A stretch of 64,000 nt of DNA from Eucommia ulmoides (GCA_016647705.1 CM028338.1:23881077-23945076), one strand, 5' to 3'. Positions 21,032-34,224 are shown, counted from the stretch's first letter. Notes: generated from the letters alone by a model not told the origin. Numbers and translations are program-made.

Positions 21032-22686
21032 TTATCTCAAAAGTGAAATTTACTCACTATTTGGCATGTTTTTTTAATGTGGTTACTTATTCTTATAACT
21101 CTATCTTGTTAATCTAAATTATTACTCGTTAATGTTTTATCAATGAGTTCAATAACGAATTATTCGAGGAAGGAATGTTCTTTGTTTTGTTTTTGGTCTC
21201 CAAGTTTCATTTATCAAGGATAAAGTCTTTGGTTTGATTGATTTTTTATTAGTTAGGTGCACAAAGAGCTCAAAAATTAGTTGTTGTATAGACTTTTTGA
21301 GATGTAAAAGACCCTTGTTTTACTTGTATACTTATTGTAATATAGTGTTAACATAGTCGTGGTTCTCTTTCATTTTATTTATTTAGTATTAAATATTTTA
21401 CATATTAATTTCATTATTTCTATCATTTATGTGGATTTTACTATTTATCAGATATAGGGAATTCATTAAGACCTTAAAACGACGAACATGTGACTTGAGT
21501 GTACCTGAATTTTTTCTTGGCTAAATTCCAAGCGCATATACAATGTGAATTATCATTTCTCTATGATAGATCCAAAACATTTCGTTTTACTGCTGATTAT
21601 AGTGCTAATTATATGTTGCTTATTTTACCTTTTACATCCTTTGAGCATGGCGCGTACTCTTCCCTATTAAACCAAATGAAGGAGTCAAATATTAAAATCA
21701 CTAGATTAACGCAGTAGCGGAATATAAAAAATTTAAATCACATTTAGTATCATGTTCCTTTAAATCAAATCTATTCGAATTAACATTAAAACAATAAAAC
21801 TTGCATTAATTAAATAACATTTAATATATAATACCTCTTTTGGTGCATCAGCCTCAAAGCCGGTAATTTCCAAGACATGATCTGAGAAGACTATTCCAAG
21901 GGTGAATGGACATGATCATGAACATGTAAACGAGTGATTTTCTTAGAAGTAACACAAGTATATTGTTTCTAATAGTATCCACACAAAAAAAAATAGAAAG
22001 AAAAATATTGTTTAAATTTCTAAGGATCCCATTCTAAGCCCAATAAACTAGAAAAACTTTGATTTGAATGTAGGTGGTAGAAAGATTCAATCAGTAAGTA
22101 CGAATATAGAAAACAAAAGATCACAGACACCAAAGAGAAGTGGCCAGAATTTCTAAGGGATTGATGAATTTCCTTAAGAGGGTTTACCATTAGATTATTC
22201 TCTCCTTATAAAATCTGTCTAGATTTCAAAACCCTGGACCCTTCTTTTCGTCTTTACACTTTAGTCCCAGAACTTCTAAAGTTCAACATTACTACCCATT
22301 TCTTTCAAGGGTTTTTATAAATTCTATTTTCATTTTGTGTGACCCATTAGATTCATACAAAAAAGTGGATAGTGAAAATAATTAATTAATTATTATACTG
22401 ATCAATTAATCAATAAACATTAGAAAAATTCCAATTTTACTCTTCCAGAAGAAAATAATTTTTTCATAAGGCATTTTCTTCAACTATGAGTTACGTCTAT
22501 CCACATATCACAACTCATAATACGAATATTTTACACAGCATTTGTACTAAAAAATGCCTTAGGCATTTTTTCCCTAGGGCATTGAAAAAGAATATGAATG
22601 ATCAAGGGGATACAATTTAGAGACATGATGAAGAAGATATTTTTCAATAAATATTTTTTATTTTATCCAGACAAAACAACACTTAC
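21032..22686. other. A+T-rich DNA, no supported gene
   Basis: A 72-residue frame at 21499-21717 (MYLNFFLAKFQ...) has no recognisable motif and no codon signal I can judge; not called. The part from about 22140 to 22600 has a prose-like plant repeat look ('tttagtcccagaacttcta', 'aaaatgccttaggcattttt', the latter a short inverted repeat near 22550), but no element ends were found. Confidence 0.4.
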
Positions 22687-24464
22687 TGTTAAATTCTTGA
22701 TAGCAAGACTAGGATCACTCAGTGTACATTAATCTGCTATTAAATATTTATATGTATGTGATTATATGCTTAGAAGTGCTTGAATACTTGTCTAAAATGT
22801 GCTAAAAACTTACGTTATTTAAAATCAATCAACTAGCCTAAAAATTTAGTTAACTAATTGTAATTGTATTTTGAAATGATAAAAATTGAGATGAAATGGT
22901 CGAGTGATTGAAAAACAGTCGACTGATAGATTGAGGGACGAAAGATTTTGAGATTTGAAGCAAAACAATCGACTTGCCAGTGAAACCAATCGATTAGCTA
23001 TTATAGGTTCCTAGAACTCTGAGGCATATCTTCAAACGACAAATCTTCAAACGGTCCACCGATTTGGATGGCAGTCAACTATTTTTTGGCTTATTTTTTA
23101 AACTTTCGTGAACGTTTTTCAAAGATCGTTTTGCCTCAATTTTTACAATTAATATTTCTAAATTATTTTTAAATGTTCTGAAATGATTTTAATTGTTTAT
23201 AAATAATTTTTCTATATGAAACAAGGGCTTTAACATAAATTTCTTTTGATCCTCAAACTTTATGATTTCGTGATTATTTCAGTAAAGACGTATCCTATAA
23301 TTTTAGCCAAATCTTTGAGTTATTTTAGGATATGAATCTAAACTCAAAATGAACTGAATTCATTTTCAAACTAGTTGTTATGCATAGGGTCAAATGGTTA
23401 GGGTTTAAGGAAACAACTTTAAGGATTTTGGAACCAAAATAGCCATTGGAGATCTTTCTACTTTTGGCTATTTTAATAGCTGCATTTTTCAAATAGAATA
23501 TAAGAGTTTGGGAAAAAGATTTACAAATTTTGGGCTTCAATGATCTAAATTTTTAAAAGAGATAGAGAAATTCATAGATTCAAAGTGGAAAATGAAGTAC
23601 TAGAAAATTGGGTAAAAAATCTATTAAGCTCTTGTGAAAATATATGGAAGTTTTTCGACGGAAACACATATTGAATATCATCTTTGAAACTGGTATTTTG
23701 AGATTTCAATTCAAACATTCAATTGGGAAATCTCTATGATTAGATTTGGGATCTTTCTAATTGAAATTTATATCTCTATTGTGCTTATCTTAAATTAATT
23801 TGTCATTAGATTTTGATCTTATACTTGATATCATATGTGAATCTGATATAATCGTTTTATATAAAATTCACTGATATTTATTTTAAAAAATCTATATATG
23901 AGTTAAAAATGATTTGAAATATCGGGTATATTTGATTATGTGCTCCACTGTGATAAAATCTAGATTTATATAAACAAGATTGTTGAATTATTTATCTTTT
24001 GAATCATGATAACTTCTATCACCTAGTTCGGGTTGTCAATTGAATTTATTTTTATAAGTGTTGGTAGAAACTCTTTGTGAGAAAAACAAAGAAATGTTTT
24101 GTACTTTTGTGAGGTTCTAACTCGTACCTAATTGTGCCTGCTCTAGGTGAGAGTGTGATTGTACATAAAGGAAACTTACTCAATCGGGGAATGTACGAGT
24201 GTGATTCTAACATGGCAAAAAGGATCAAAAAGAGTTTAGTGGATCAATTCACTATGAGAGCTCAGAGAGTAGATGTAGGTAAGAGTATCTTACCGCACTA
24301 CAATAAATTTTTTTGTGTCAAGTTTCTCCATCGCTTTTTGTTTGTATGTACTTAGAATAACGCTTCCATAATTTCTAAGATAAGATCGACTAGGAATTAA
24401 TCATTTGATTAAATTTTTAAAATTACTTTATTCACTCCTTTTTAGGTAGACCTTTGGGCCGACA
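22687..24464 (+). mobile_element. Very old family A-like solo LTR
   Basis: The right end 'taggtagacctttgggccgaca' is a worn copy of the family A end. Inside are 'ggatcaaaaagagtttagtgg' type wording near 24220 and 'ggtagaaactctttgtgag' near 24064, in the order seen in family A LTRs. GTCGAC words occur near 22920. The left end is taken at TGTTAAATTCTTG (22687) but is uncertain. Flanking 5-mers (CTTAC, CTACC) agree only partly, so no target duplication is claimed. It is much more diverged than the other copies and thus older, or from a related family. Confidence 0.55.
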
Positions 24465-25010
24465 CTACCTAAATTAAATACTTAATTCATTATTTTAAAT
24501 TACAATTAGATAATAATGTATTATTAATTATTTAAATTTCAAAATTATCCATATTTATTTTAAAATTTAATAGATAAATATTTTAAAATTCTAAATATGG
24601 GATAATTTTCAAAAGTTTACACATTTATCAGTTAGTTCTATTTTAATATTAAGATATAATTTTAATAAACATTGAATTTGGATAATTCAATATTTAAATT
24701 GAATTCTATTTTAATTATTATGCGATAATTTTTAATAGACATAGTATTTAATTTAATTTGAATTGATATTCTTATATGATAAAAATAATTTTCTAATTTA
24801 ATTAGGAAACATCAGTATTTATTGATCTAATTTGATTTCATAATAGGATTAATCGGTTATTGTATATTTTATATGTGATGTATTATATATTAGTTAGGGG
24901 ATGATAATGGACTAAAATCGTTTGATCTATTTGATTGGTTTGTTGATTGATTATAATTTTGTAGATTGATATTTTAAATCCAACCAGGGTTGTAATTAAT
25001 TTTTGACAAT
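24465..25010. other. A+T-rich DNA, no feature seen
   Basis: Many 'atttaatt' and 'ttttaatatt' words but no clear unit, end or frame. Confidence 0.5.
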
Positions 25011-25011
25011 T

Positions 25012-25200
25012 TTTCGAGGAGTTGCATGCTTTTCTTCATTTTTCTTTTCGTTGTATTGATCCCTTTTTGGATACCCCTTTCTTCCTCCAAAATATATCCC
25101 CTTGACGGTTTTTCACGGAGTTGCATGCTTTTCCTCATTTTTATTTCATTATATTGATCCCCTTTTGGATACCACTTTCTTCCTCCAAAATATATCCTAT
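25012..25200. repeat. Tandem duplication, 99-bp unit
   Basis: Two adjacent units contain 'ggagttgcatgctttt', 'tattgatcccctttt' and 'cttcctccaaaatatatcc'; the shared word 'gttgcatgct' lies at 25021 and 25120. They differ by few substitutions. Confidence 0.85.
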
Positions 25201-25747
25201 TTTTTATTATTTTTCTTCATATTTATAATTTTGAGAAGACAAAGATGAGGCCCAACAATGATAGAAAAAATGAGGAGCCCAATTTTAAGCACGATATGAT
25301 GGATACCAAGAAATCAAAAACCTAAGAAGAAGCCCTATTTGGTAAGTCTTCTTTAGTTTAATTAATTACATGACTAAATTAAACCTAAAGATTTGGCCCA
25401 ATGGCTCAGGACGAATTGACCTACAAGTTCATGATCATCCTAGTCCACTTATATGCCTGTATGGGGAAATTTATTATATGCTACTTTATTTTTGCCTAAT
25501 TAGCATGTGTGTATGGGGCCTTTATTTTTATTTATATATATATTATGCATGTTAAACTAACTAAATAATTAAAAGATGAAATCTAAATAAATATAATTCA
25601 AAGTCAATATTAAGTTGTAAGTAAGAGCATATGAGATGTGCACCTTCGTAGTCTTCCACCATGTGGATTTGTTCGGGTAGGAGTTCCATAAGGTCTAGGA
25701 AATTGAGCTCATGATAAACTTATGTTGATCTATAACATGCAAAGAGA
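25201..25747. other. Non-coding DNA before the gypsy element
   Basis: No gene, end or repeat recognised. A 61-residue frame at 25370-25555 ends in low-complexity Tyr/Leu and is not supported. Confidence 0.45.
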
Positions 25748-27983
25748 CGTGACATTTTGATTGTCTCGCAAAATTTTAATTTTAATTTTACTATTTACTT
25801 TATTTTTTCATTATTTTAGGTTTATTATTGAAAATGGAGTAGAAAAAGGAAAGAAAAGAGAAAATTGAAGGGAAAAAATGAAGAAAATAAAATTGAAAAA
25901 AGAAAAATTAGTTGAAAGAAGATAAGGGGGAGAGAGGGGGGAAATGTGTGGGCCCTCCTTGTCGGTTGTGAGAGAGAGAGAGAGAGAGAGAGGAAGAAAG
26001 AGAAAAAAAAAAAAAAAAAGTGGATCGTGGGCCTCTTTGGTCGGCCAAGTGTGTGTGTGTGTGAGAGAGAGAGAGAAAGAGAGGAAAAAAAAAGGTAGTT
26101 CCCATGCCAGGTGTCAGCTGCAAGAGAAAATGAATGGGGCACAAGTTTTTCACATGTCGTGTGTCCAAAACCTTCTAATTTTGGCCTATTACCAAATTTA
26201 CCCTTTCCCTGTTCAACTTAGACTGGGTTTTAGGCAACCAGACATAATTTTTAGGGTTTCCTAGTGTTTTTCATGCCCAATCTTTTCCTGTAAATAGGAT
26301 TTTCCTCCTCCTAGTTTGATCATTCAGAAATTGAGAGAAAAAAACTTCTTAGAAAATGATTTTTGAGAAGCCGTCTGCGAGAAAAGAAAAATTCAAGCAT
26401 TAGGAATCTTCGCTAGAACATGTATATTTTTTAATTTTTAATTTTTAATTATTTCTTTTGTTCTAGCAATTTAAATTCCTGCAAATTCATTTCTTTTGTA
26501 ATTGTCTGATAACTAGATGAAAACGCCATGACAAGGTTCCGCGTTCACAATCTTAACCTCCGAGTATTAGACGAGGACACCCTTATCTCTTAAATATATA
26601 TATATATTCTTTTTCATTCTATTGCAATTCAAGTAAAAAAACTAAAAATAAGTCATCCAATAATTTGATGAAAACATCGGGATGTGTTTCTCGTGCTTAA
26701 ACTTAATCTATGAGCGTTGGGTGAATGATGTTTTTATTCTTTATTTATTTTATTTTATTTTATTATTGTTATAAAAAACCCTAAAAAAAAAAACAATAAA
26801 AATCTTAGTTTTTAAGAATTAATCCTTCCAAACCTTAGAATGAATTCAACAATTCGATAAATAGTGGGGGAGCTTTTCCATGACCTCCTTTCAATTCCCC
26901 AACTAGAGTGGAATTTAGAAACGAATAATTTTAAAAAATATCTTCCCTCAGTAAACCTTTTCGTGGGATTCAGCCTAAGTTCAGAAAGATTAATTCCGAC
27001 AAACTTGTTTCCGCGATCTTTCCTTGGTTCTCATCTTCATAGAATTTGAGGGAATTTCAAATGGGGATTTCTTTGAATTAATTATAAAAATTTAAAATAG
27101 ACATCATTTGCATTTATCTCGCATATTTCATTCTTCTATCATTTAGAAGGTATGTTTAGGACACTTTCACCACTTATACTTTTTTATACTTTGTTACTTA
27201 TAGGTTCTTTCAGATTTCATAATCCATGACACTTTTTTCATTTAGTTACGACACGTACATCACTTGCACTTTTCATATATATATTAGATAATTAAATCAT
27301 TGACACCTATAATCACATTAATTCACGTAGTTTCACTGATTTATTCTCGTATTTATACCATTTGTATTGGGACATTTAAATTAAAATTATTATTGCATAA
27401 AAATCATATAAGTTATTTTTAGGTCATTTCATACATTTTTGCATAAAACAAATTCATATCATGCTAGTTTAATAGTATCATTCGCATTCATACCTCATAT
27501 TTTTTTACTTATTTTAATTGGCATTTAAATTAAAGAGATCCCTCGAAAACATTTGACATTGTCTCATCTTAATTTGAAAAAAATACCAAAACGTTTTTAT
27601 AAGAAGAAAAAGATTTTCAAAATAAAATTAAACATTTGGACTTAAATTAATTGGACTTAATTGGACATAAGGTACCGTTTCTGGACGGGCATCTTGGGGT
27701 GCCTAACATCTTCCTGAGCGTAACCGACCCCCAAACTCTTTAAATGAATATTTGGTTTGACTGGGTTTTTGGAGTCAATTTTACTTAGGCATTTTAAATT
27801 GTTTTATAAAAACATTGGTGACCTAGCACACCATTTAAACCCAATGCTAAGTGGAGATTCCTTATTTCTAAATAACCTAAGTATTTTTTTTTTTAGAGAA
27901 AATTGACGTTTTTTTAAAACCCCTTCTCCTTTTGCTATTTATTATTTCATATTCTTTTTCTTTTGGAAAATCGGAGCACGCCA
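25748..27983 (+). repeat. 5' LTR of family D
   Basis: It begins about TGCAAAGAGACGTGACATTTT (3' copy: TGTAGACACGACATTTTG) and ends ...GGAGCACGCCA. It contains GA and GT microsatellites (25968-26075), 'cctgtaaatagg' near 26288 as a worn TATA region, and the block 'gacctagcacaccatttaa' near 27820, typical of gypsy LTR ends. Minus-strand frames across the GA/GT runs are low-complexity artefacts. Confidence 0.8.
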
Positions 27984-27985
27984 GC

Positions 27986-28000
27986 TGGCGACTCCACTGG
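27986..28000 (+). other. Primer-binding site, family D
   Basis: 'tggcgactccactgg' starts two bases after the LTR end. The same type of site follows LTRs of many plant gypsy elements of the Tat/Ogre group; I do not name the tRNA. Confidence 0.65.
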
Positions 28001-28596
28001 GAAAAATTAGAGGGTCGAGCCTAATATGTCCAAATAAGTTCGACTAATCTATGTCCACATATTATATTTTACTTTGTTACCTTTTCCTTCCCTTTTTGTA
28101 AGTAAGTTGGGATACTTTTCCTTTTCTTATCAATCCCCTATATTGTTGTAAACCCTTCAACACAAGTACAATTGTCTTGTATCCATATTGTCCCCTCAGA
28201 TTCTATGATATAAGACGTGGATGGCGCTTTCTATTTGATGGAGATGATATCTTAGAAAGTATTAAAAGGATAAACGAGTTCAAAGTTTCCAATACCGATA
28301 AGAATTAAGTAATGAAAGAATTTTCATGAATAATTATTTGTTTTGATCGATCGTCATCGGAATTGAAAATTTCAAACTCGAATGGGTTTTAAGGTTACCT
28401 AAGATCCATGTGGACTAATAGATGGACTTGTTGTAAGAACAAGACGAGACAGGAAAATTGATCCCAGAAAAACAATTCTGGTTCCTCCTATCCGAAATCC
28501 AGTCTTTACTCGTAGTCGGGCTCAGAATCATTCCAAGATGTTATATGAAGGTAATTTTGAATCTTCCCGTACAAGGCAGATATCTCAAATGCAAGA

Positions 28597-28699
28597 TGTC
28601 ACGCCCCACCTCGGGCCCCAACCCCGGAGGCCAAGCGAGATCTCGACTTGATGTTACTCGATAAACCATAAGTATTTATAAACTATTTACTAATATACA

Positions 28700-28740
<41 letters not shown>

Positions 28741-29076
28741 CTAACTAAAAATTCATCGATTATACAAAATCGACTATTCCGCAACAAAACTACAAAAAAT
28801 ATCAAATCCACTCGCTTCCAACAGCTGTCCTAACAGCCTCAAAAATAAAACCACAAAATCCTCTAGCTCTACCTAGTGCCAGTAGTGGACCCGTCTCTAG
28901 TTGAGGTACCTGAGATAAAATATTTTATCGGTGTACTGTCTTCATAATATAAAAATAATTTACAGATCAAGTACATTTGTCAAAATCTACTTTTACAAAA
29001 CTGAATATAACCACAGTGATATTTTTCAGAACAGAATATAACCGTACCGAACAATAATGAAATTCACAGATATCAT
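28597..29076. mobile_element. Insertion in the family D leader, probable solo LTR
   Basis: It starts TGTCACGCCCCACCTCGGG, a common plant LTR opening, and is flanked by CAAGA on both sides (28592-28596 and 29077-29081). It holds a (TA)n run at 28701-28740. The last bases are TATCAT rather than a clean CA, so the exact right end is uncertain by one base. About 480 bp, no coding. Confidence 0.6.
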
Positions 29077-29089
29077 CAAGATATAACAA

Positions 29090-30510
29090 TTGTGGTTGCT
29101 CCACCCAACGATCCGAATGCCAATCAACCGACCCCGACCATCGAAACCAAAAATAGGAAAAAATATTATGGACCCCTTCCAGCCTAGGTTCTTAAAATGG
29201 AAGAATTAGAGAGAACTGTGGAAGAGTTGAAAAGTGAAAAGCCTTCTAGAAAAGGTTGTCGGCACCACCCCGTGTAGTGTATCCAAAAAACTTTGTAGCC
29301 CCAAAGTTCATGAAATATGATGATACTAGCCCACCAGAATGACATGTTAGCATCTTTAAAGAGGAATTGGAAGTCCATACTTGGAACGAGGATCTTTGCC
29401 TGAAGATGTTCCGTTTGTCATTGAAGGGATCGGTCCTTAGCTGTTACATGACTCTGGACATGTTGAAGATTAAAAATTTTGAGGATTTGGTTGAGGTCTT
29501 CTGTAAGCAGTATGTGTAAAACAAGGATGTCACGCCAGACCGTAATATCCTGTACCAGATACTGAAGAGAAATAATGAGTGCTTTCAGAGGTACACCGCC
29601 CGCTGGAAGAAAGATGTTGCCAAAGTTGTCCCTAAACTGAGCGATGAGGCTCAGTTAAAAATATTCAAATCGAATCAGATGCCGTCGTTCTATCTGGATC
29701 TCTCGAGCATAGTAGTGGCTTCCATTAGCGATGCAATCAAATAAATCGAGATGATAGAAGAAGAAATAAAAAATGGAAAGATTGAAGAGACCTCACCCCA
29801 TCCAACAAAAAGGTAAGCTTCACTAAAAATGAAAGAAGATAAACTAGCCGTCATTGTTTATCCCCTGGAAAACCTCTCACCAAAATAACCCCCAGCTTCC
29901 TATCCCCAAAATTACCTGAACCAAAGCAGCCAATACCGTAACCATCCAGCTCAAAATTGCCAAAACTAAAATTAATCCCTAGAACTAGCCATATTCCCAA
30001 ATTCATCTCTGCTACTACCAATACCAGAACATACATTCCTCTAACCAAAACCACACTCCCCAATACTATCCCCAAGCCTACCAAACATCAGCTTACCATA
30101 CGCCATCATATCATCCAAACCAAAAACCCCTACCTCAAATTCTTAACCACACCCTAAAGCCAGTAACCCAATACTACCAGGGCTATACACCTCACACGAC
30201 TAGGTGGAACTTTGAAAACGATGAAAAAAAACCACGAGAGCTTTCAGTCTCAATCACCGAACTATACCAGAATTGTTTGAAGTAAGGGATGCTGACGCCT
30301 CTTCCATCCAACGAGCCTAAGCCTGGAAGTAAAGCCACTTCGAATGCTTTTTGTGGGAACCACTCGAGGGCCAGAAGACATACGACCGAGCAGTGTTATC
30401 ACTTGAAAAACAAGATCCAAGAATTCATATAGACAGAAGCCATCACATTTCCAAAAACGATTGAGGCCACCACGCCAAATTGCCAACTGAATCCACTGCC
30501 AGAACATGCA
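29090..30510 (+). pseudogene. gag remnant of family D (Tat/Ogre type)
   Basis: Near 29343-29745 the + strand reads phrases such as LCLKMFRLSLKGSVL, DVTPDRNILYQILK and ECFQRYTARWKKDVAKV. These match the Tat/Ogre gag wording (N.D..PDR..L, ESFKEYAQRWRE.A..V). Further on, near 30250-30450, LYQNCLK, LPSNEPKPGS and CYHLKNKIQEFI correspond to the region around the Gag C-terminal finger. The region between is A+C-rich. Broken in several places; it lies directly upstream of non-coding DNA with no pol. Confidence 0.7.
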
Positions 30511-32507
30511 CCGTCAGGGAGTAGTGAAGTCAATCTTTACCAAAATATTGGCGGAGATGAAAGCAAGCCATGTGCCCAAGGCTCGAGTTGAAAAATCTAA
30601 AGACTATAAAACTGAGGTTCTTGTTTACTTTCAATTTGCTAGATATTTTGAAAAATTGGGACATTTTCGCGTACTCATTTTTTCATACTTTTGGTTTTTT
30701 GGATGAAAAAGGGTTTGCTCTGTAATGAATTTTTAAATTTCAATAAATGCTATACTATTTTACCCAAACTATGGTCTAATATTTGAATCTTATTCTTTCA
30801 GTTACCCAAAATTGCCTCCACATGTTGTATGTGATGTGACTGAGAGAGGACGTGAAGATATGATTTCGATACAAAGTTAGACCACGATCTAATAGGAACC
30901 GAAACAAAGGAAGATTCTTTTCTTCCAAACGATGGTAAGATCCAAAAGGCCTTTTACCAAATCTGGAAGTAGTTCCAGAGCACCAAAGGATCCAAAAGTC
31001 ACAATTTTCCCTAAAGATATTTGGATATATTGTTGCAAGCTGATCAAGCGATCTCCGATGGTCTTTTAGTGATTTAATAAAACTGGGTGTAAACATCCTA
31101 GCTCGCCTGCTATGAGACCCAATGGCGTAAAGGGAACACAATCATCTCGGGTCAATAATCCCAATGAAGAAGCTCTCAAATATAATACCGATATTCACTT
31201 ATTCGATGAAGATCAAAGCTAAAAAAATGAGCTTTTGTCACCATCAACCAACAATGTTCGACACCAAGATTTACTCCTTCATTGATGGATCATTGGGTTG
31301 TAAGAAGCTATCAATCCACAAAGAAGACTAGGTTGACTACTAAGCTCAGTTGCCCCCCGAACCATTGTAACTTCGATCATTTATTTCTCAAAAATGAAAA
31401 GGAAAAAAAAATAGGAACATAGCGGAAAAAAAAAAAGGGTAAAATTGTCAAACCACTAACCGAGTAAGAAGCGTTGGTGAAAATGTGAAAGAAATTTGAA
31501 GAGAAAATAAAGGGGATAGATTGGTGCGCTCAACGTTTTTGCTTCGAGCCTATTTTGTGAGCAAATGACGTTTCTCCAGATTAGAACTTGATGGATTTGA
31601 ATGGAATCAAAATTTGTGAAAAGAAACATTAGGCGTGGTCTAAAGGTGTATTAGAACCATATTCCTTTGCAATCTGACTCAAAATCTCAAAGAAAATTAT
31701 ATCAGGGCTAAATCAGTTTTGCAGTACTTGAGAAAAATACAGAGCATGCAAGAGTATTAGAACCCCAAGTGTCAAAGCACCTAGAAATTTGGAAAGACAA
31801 GAATATAACCGGGCAATTAAAGGAGACCTTGGTGAGGTATGTTGGGCTCTCCCCTATGTAGGAAAACAAAGTCTTTTAATTAAAGACAAAAAATGAGTCT
31901 CATTGAATCACCCCGAAGCATGTTGAGCCCTTTCCCTGAGTTGGAAAGTGAAGTTTCTAAATTCAAATAAAGGAAACTCATCGAATCACCCTGAGAAAGT
32001 CAAGCGTCACCAGTTGAGTGACCACGACGGAAAATGGGATAATAGAATTGCGAGTCATCAAAGGTAACCAATTTTTTCTAACTAAGATTTTGTTTTGAAA
32101 GTATTATCTTGTCCACTTACAGGGATCTCAAAAAGGCTGGGAGCATGAATTTCCTTATCACTGGGTCTTCTCAACTTCCTGCCAACTCGAATTAGAAACT
32201 CTTATTGTAGAAAATTTTAAAACTTTAAATGAGCATCCAGGTATATGTTTTTGTCCTAAAAATGGGCATTGAGTGAATTACGCTAAACCTAATCCTCGGC
32301 ATAATACTAAGATACATAGGTAAACTATAAAGGTTCGGTTACTGAAGTGTCAACCCTAGCCGCAAGCTGAAGCACATTTTATATCTTTTGTCCTTTATTT
32401 CGTCCCAGCCCCAAATTAGGGCACATTATATGGAATTTGCCCATTTTCGCATTTTGGGAGATTTTTTGAGCTTGGCATCCCTAACCGAAGGCTAGGGCAC
32501 ATTTTAT
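30511..32507 (+). other. Family D internal region without recognisable coding
   Basis: I see no RT, integrase or RNase H motif on either strand. Phrases 'ctagggcacattttata' near 32395 and 32493 are an early echo of the array that follows. A 121-residue minus frame (30776-31141) has no motif and is treated as chance. Confidence 0.55.
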
Positions 32508-33500
32508 ACCTCTCCATGATGGCTCTTAATTTTTGCATTTTGCTTATCCGTGATGACTTGTCGTTTTTGCATTATGCCATTCTGTGATGACTTTTTATTT
32601 TTTGCATTATTTCTCTCTGTGATGGATTTTTATTTTTGCATTATACCTCTTCGTGATGGCTTTTCATTTTTGCATTATGCCTCTCCGGGATCGATTTTTA
32701 TTTTTGCATTATGCTTCTCCGCGATAACTTTTCATATTTGTATTATGCCTCTCGGTGATGGATTTTCATTTTTCGCGTTATGCCTCTCCACAATGGCTTT
32801 TCATTTTGTATCATGCCTCTACGTGATGACTTTTCATTTTTGCATTATTCTTCTCCGTGATGGCTTTTCATTTTTGCATCATACCTCTTCATGATGGCTT
32901 TTTGCATTATGCCTCTTCATGATGACTTTTTATTTTTTCTATTATACCTCTCCATGATGTCCTTTTATTTTTGCATTATACTTCTCCGTGACGGCTTTTA
33001 TTTTTGCATTATGTCTCTCTGTGTTGGCTTTTTATTTTTGCATTATGCCTCTCCGTGATGGCTTTTTATTTTTGTATTATGCCTTTCTGTGATGGTTTTT
33101 CCTTTTTGCATTATGCCTCTCCATGATGGATTTTCCTTTTTTCATTATATCTCTCCGTGATGACTTTTTTTTTTTTGCATTATGCCTCTCTTTGGTGGCC
33201 TTTTATTTTATATTTGCATCTCCGTGACGATTTTTTCATTTTTGCATTATGCCTCTCCGTGATGACTTTTCATTTTTGCATTATGACTCTTCGTGATGGC
33301 ATTTCATGTTGCATTTTGTCTTTCCATAATGGTTTTTTCATGTTGTATTCGGTATCTCTATGATGGCTTTTCATTTATATTATGCCTCTCCGTGATAGCA
33401 TTTCATGTCGTACTTTGCCTTTTCGTGATGGCCTTTATATTTCTGCAGTTGACTTTCCGTGACGGCTTTTTATATTTTGCATTACCTCTCCATGAGTGTC
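32508..33500 (+). repeat. 34-bp minisatellite in the 3' internal region of family D
   Basis: About 28-30 imperfect copies of a unit that can be written 'gcctctccgtgatggc' plus 'tttttatttttgcattat' run without interruption up to 185 bp before the 3' LTR. Copies differ by substitutions and 1-3-base length changes. Reading frames inside the array only repeat short hydrophobic phrases (HYASP, DGFSF) and are not genes. Tandem repeats at this exact place are a known habit of Tat/Ogre elements. Confidence 0.93.
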
Positions 33501-34216
33501 ACTTTATTTTGTATTCATTTATCGCCCTACCTAAGGAATATCTCGAACTATGCGTGGCCTGATTATTGGCACTGTTGAGATACATAGGCAACCTTTTGAA
33601 AAATCTAGAAAATGGGATAATCAAAATGACATGGTCTCCTATCTTTGTGAAGGAAGTGGAACTCGCATGACAAAAAGTCACAGTTGTAGACACGACATTT
33701 TGACCGTCCCACAAAATTTTAATTTTAATTTTACTATTTACATTTTTTATTATTATTTTAGGTTTATTATTGACAATGGAATAGGAAAAGAAAAGAGAAA
33801 ATTGAAAAAAAACAAAGGGAAGAAAGTAAAACAGAAAAAAAAAAAAAAAAAAAAAATTGGTTGAAAGAAGAGAAGGGAGAGAAAGAGAAAAAGAAAAATG
33901 CGTGGGCCATCCTTGTTAGTTATGAAAGAGAAAGGGAGAGAGAGAGAAATAAATAAAGTCAGAGAGTGGATTGTAGGCCCCTTTGGTCATCCAAGTGTGA
34001 GACAGAGAAAAAGAAAAAAAAATATGGCCCCCTGCCATGTGTCAGCCGCAAGAGAAAATGAATAAGGTGCATGTTTTCCACACATCCTATCCCCCGAACC
34101 TTCTAATTTTGGCCTTTTGCCAAATTCACCCTTTCCTTATCCAACTTGGACTAGGTTTTAGGCAGTCAAACCTAGTTTTTAGGGCTTCCTAATATGTTTC
34201 ATGCCCGATCTTTTCC

Positions 34217-34224
34217 TATAAATA
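34217..34224 (+). promoter_or_regulatory. LTR TATA box (family D, 3' LTR)
   Basis: TATAAATA within 'tcctataaatagga', followed by CT-rich sequence; the 5' LTR has a worn equivalent near 26288. Confidence 0.6.

Noticed and set aside
25825-26264. Overlapping frames on both strands rich in Ser/Leu/Phe or Arg/Glu/Lys
   Set aside because: They read GA and GT microsatellites and A runs in the family D LTR.
30776-31141. 121-codon minus frame in the family D interior
   Set aside because: No recognisable motif, antisense to the element and not seen in other copies here.
32508-33500. Possible CRISPR-like regular array
   Set aside because: Units are contiguous with no unique spacers, and the setting is a plant retroelement; it is a minisatellite.
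32550-33562. Three + strand frames of 68-114 codons with repeated phrases
   Set aside because: They run through the 34-bp minisatellite and only translate its units.
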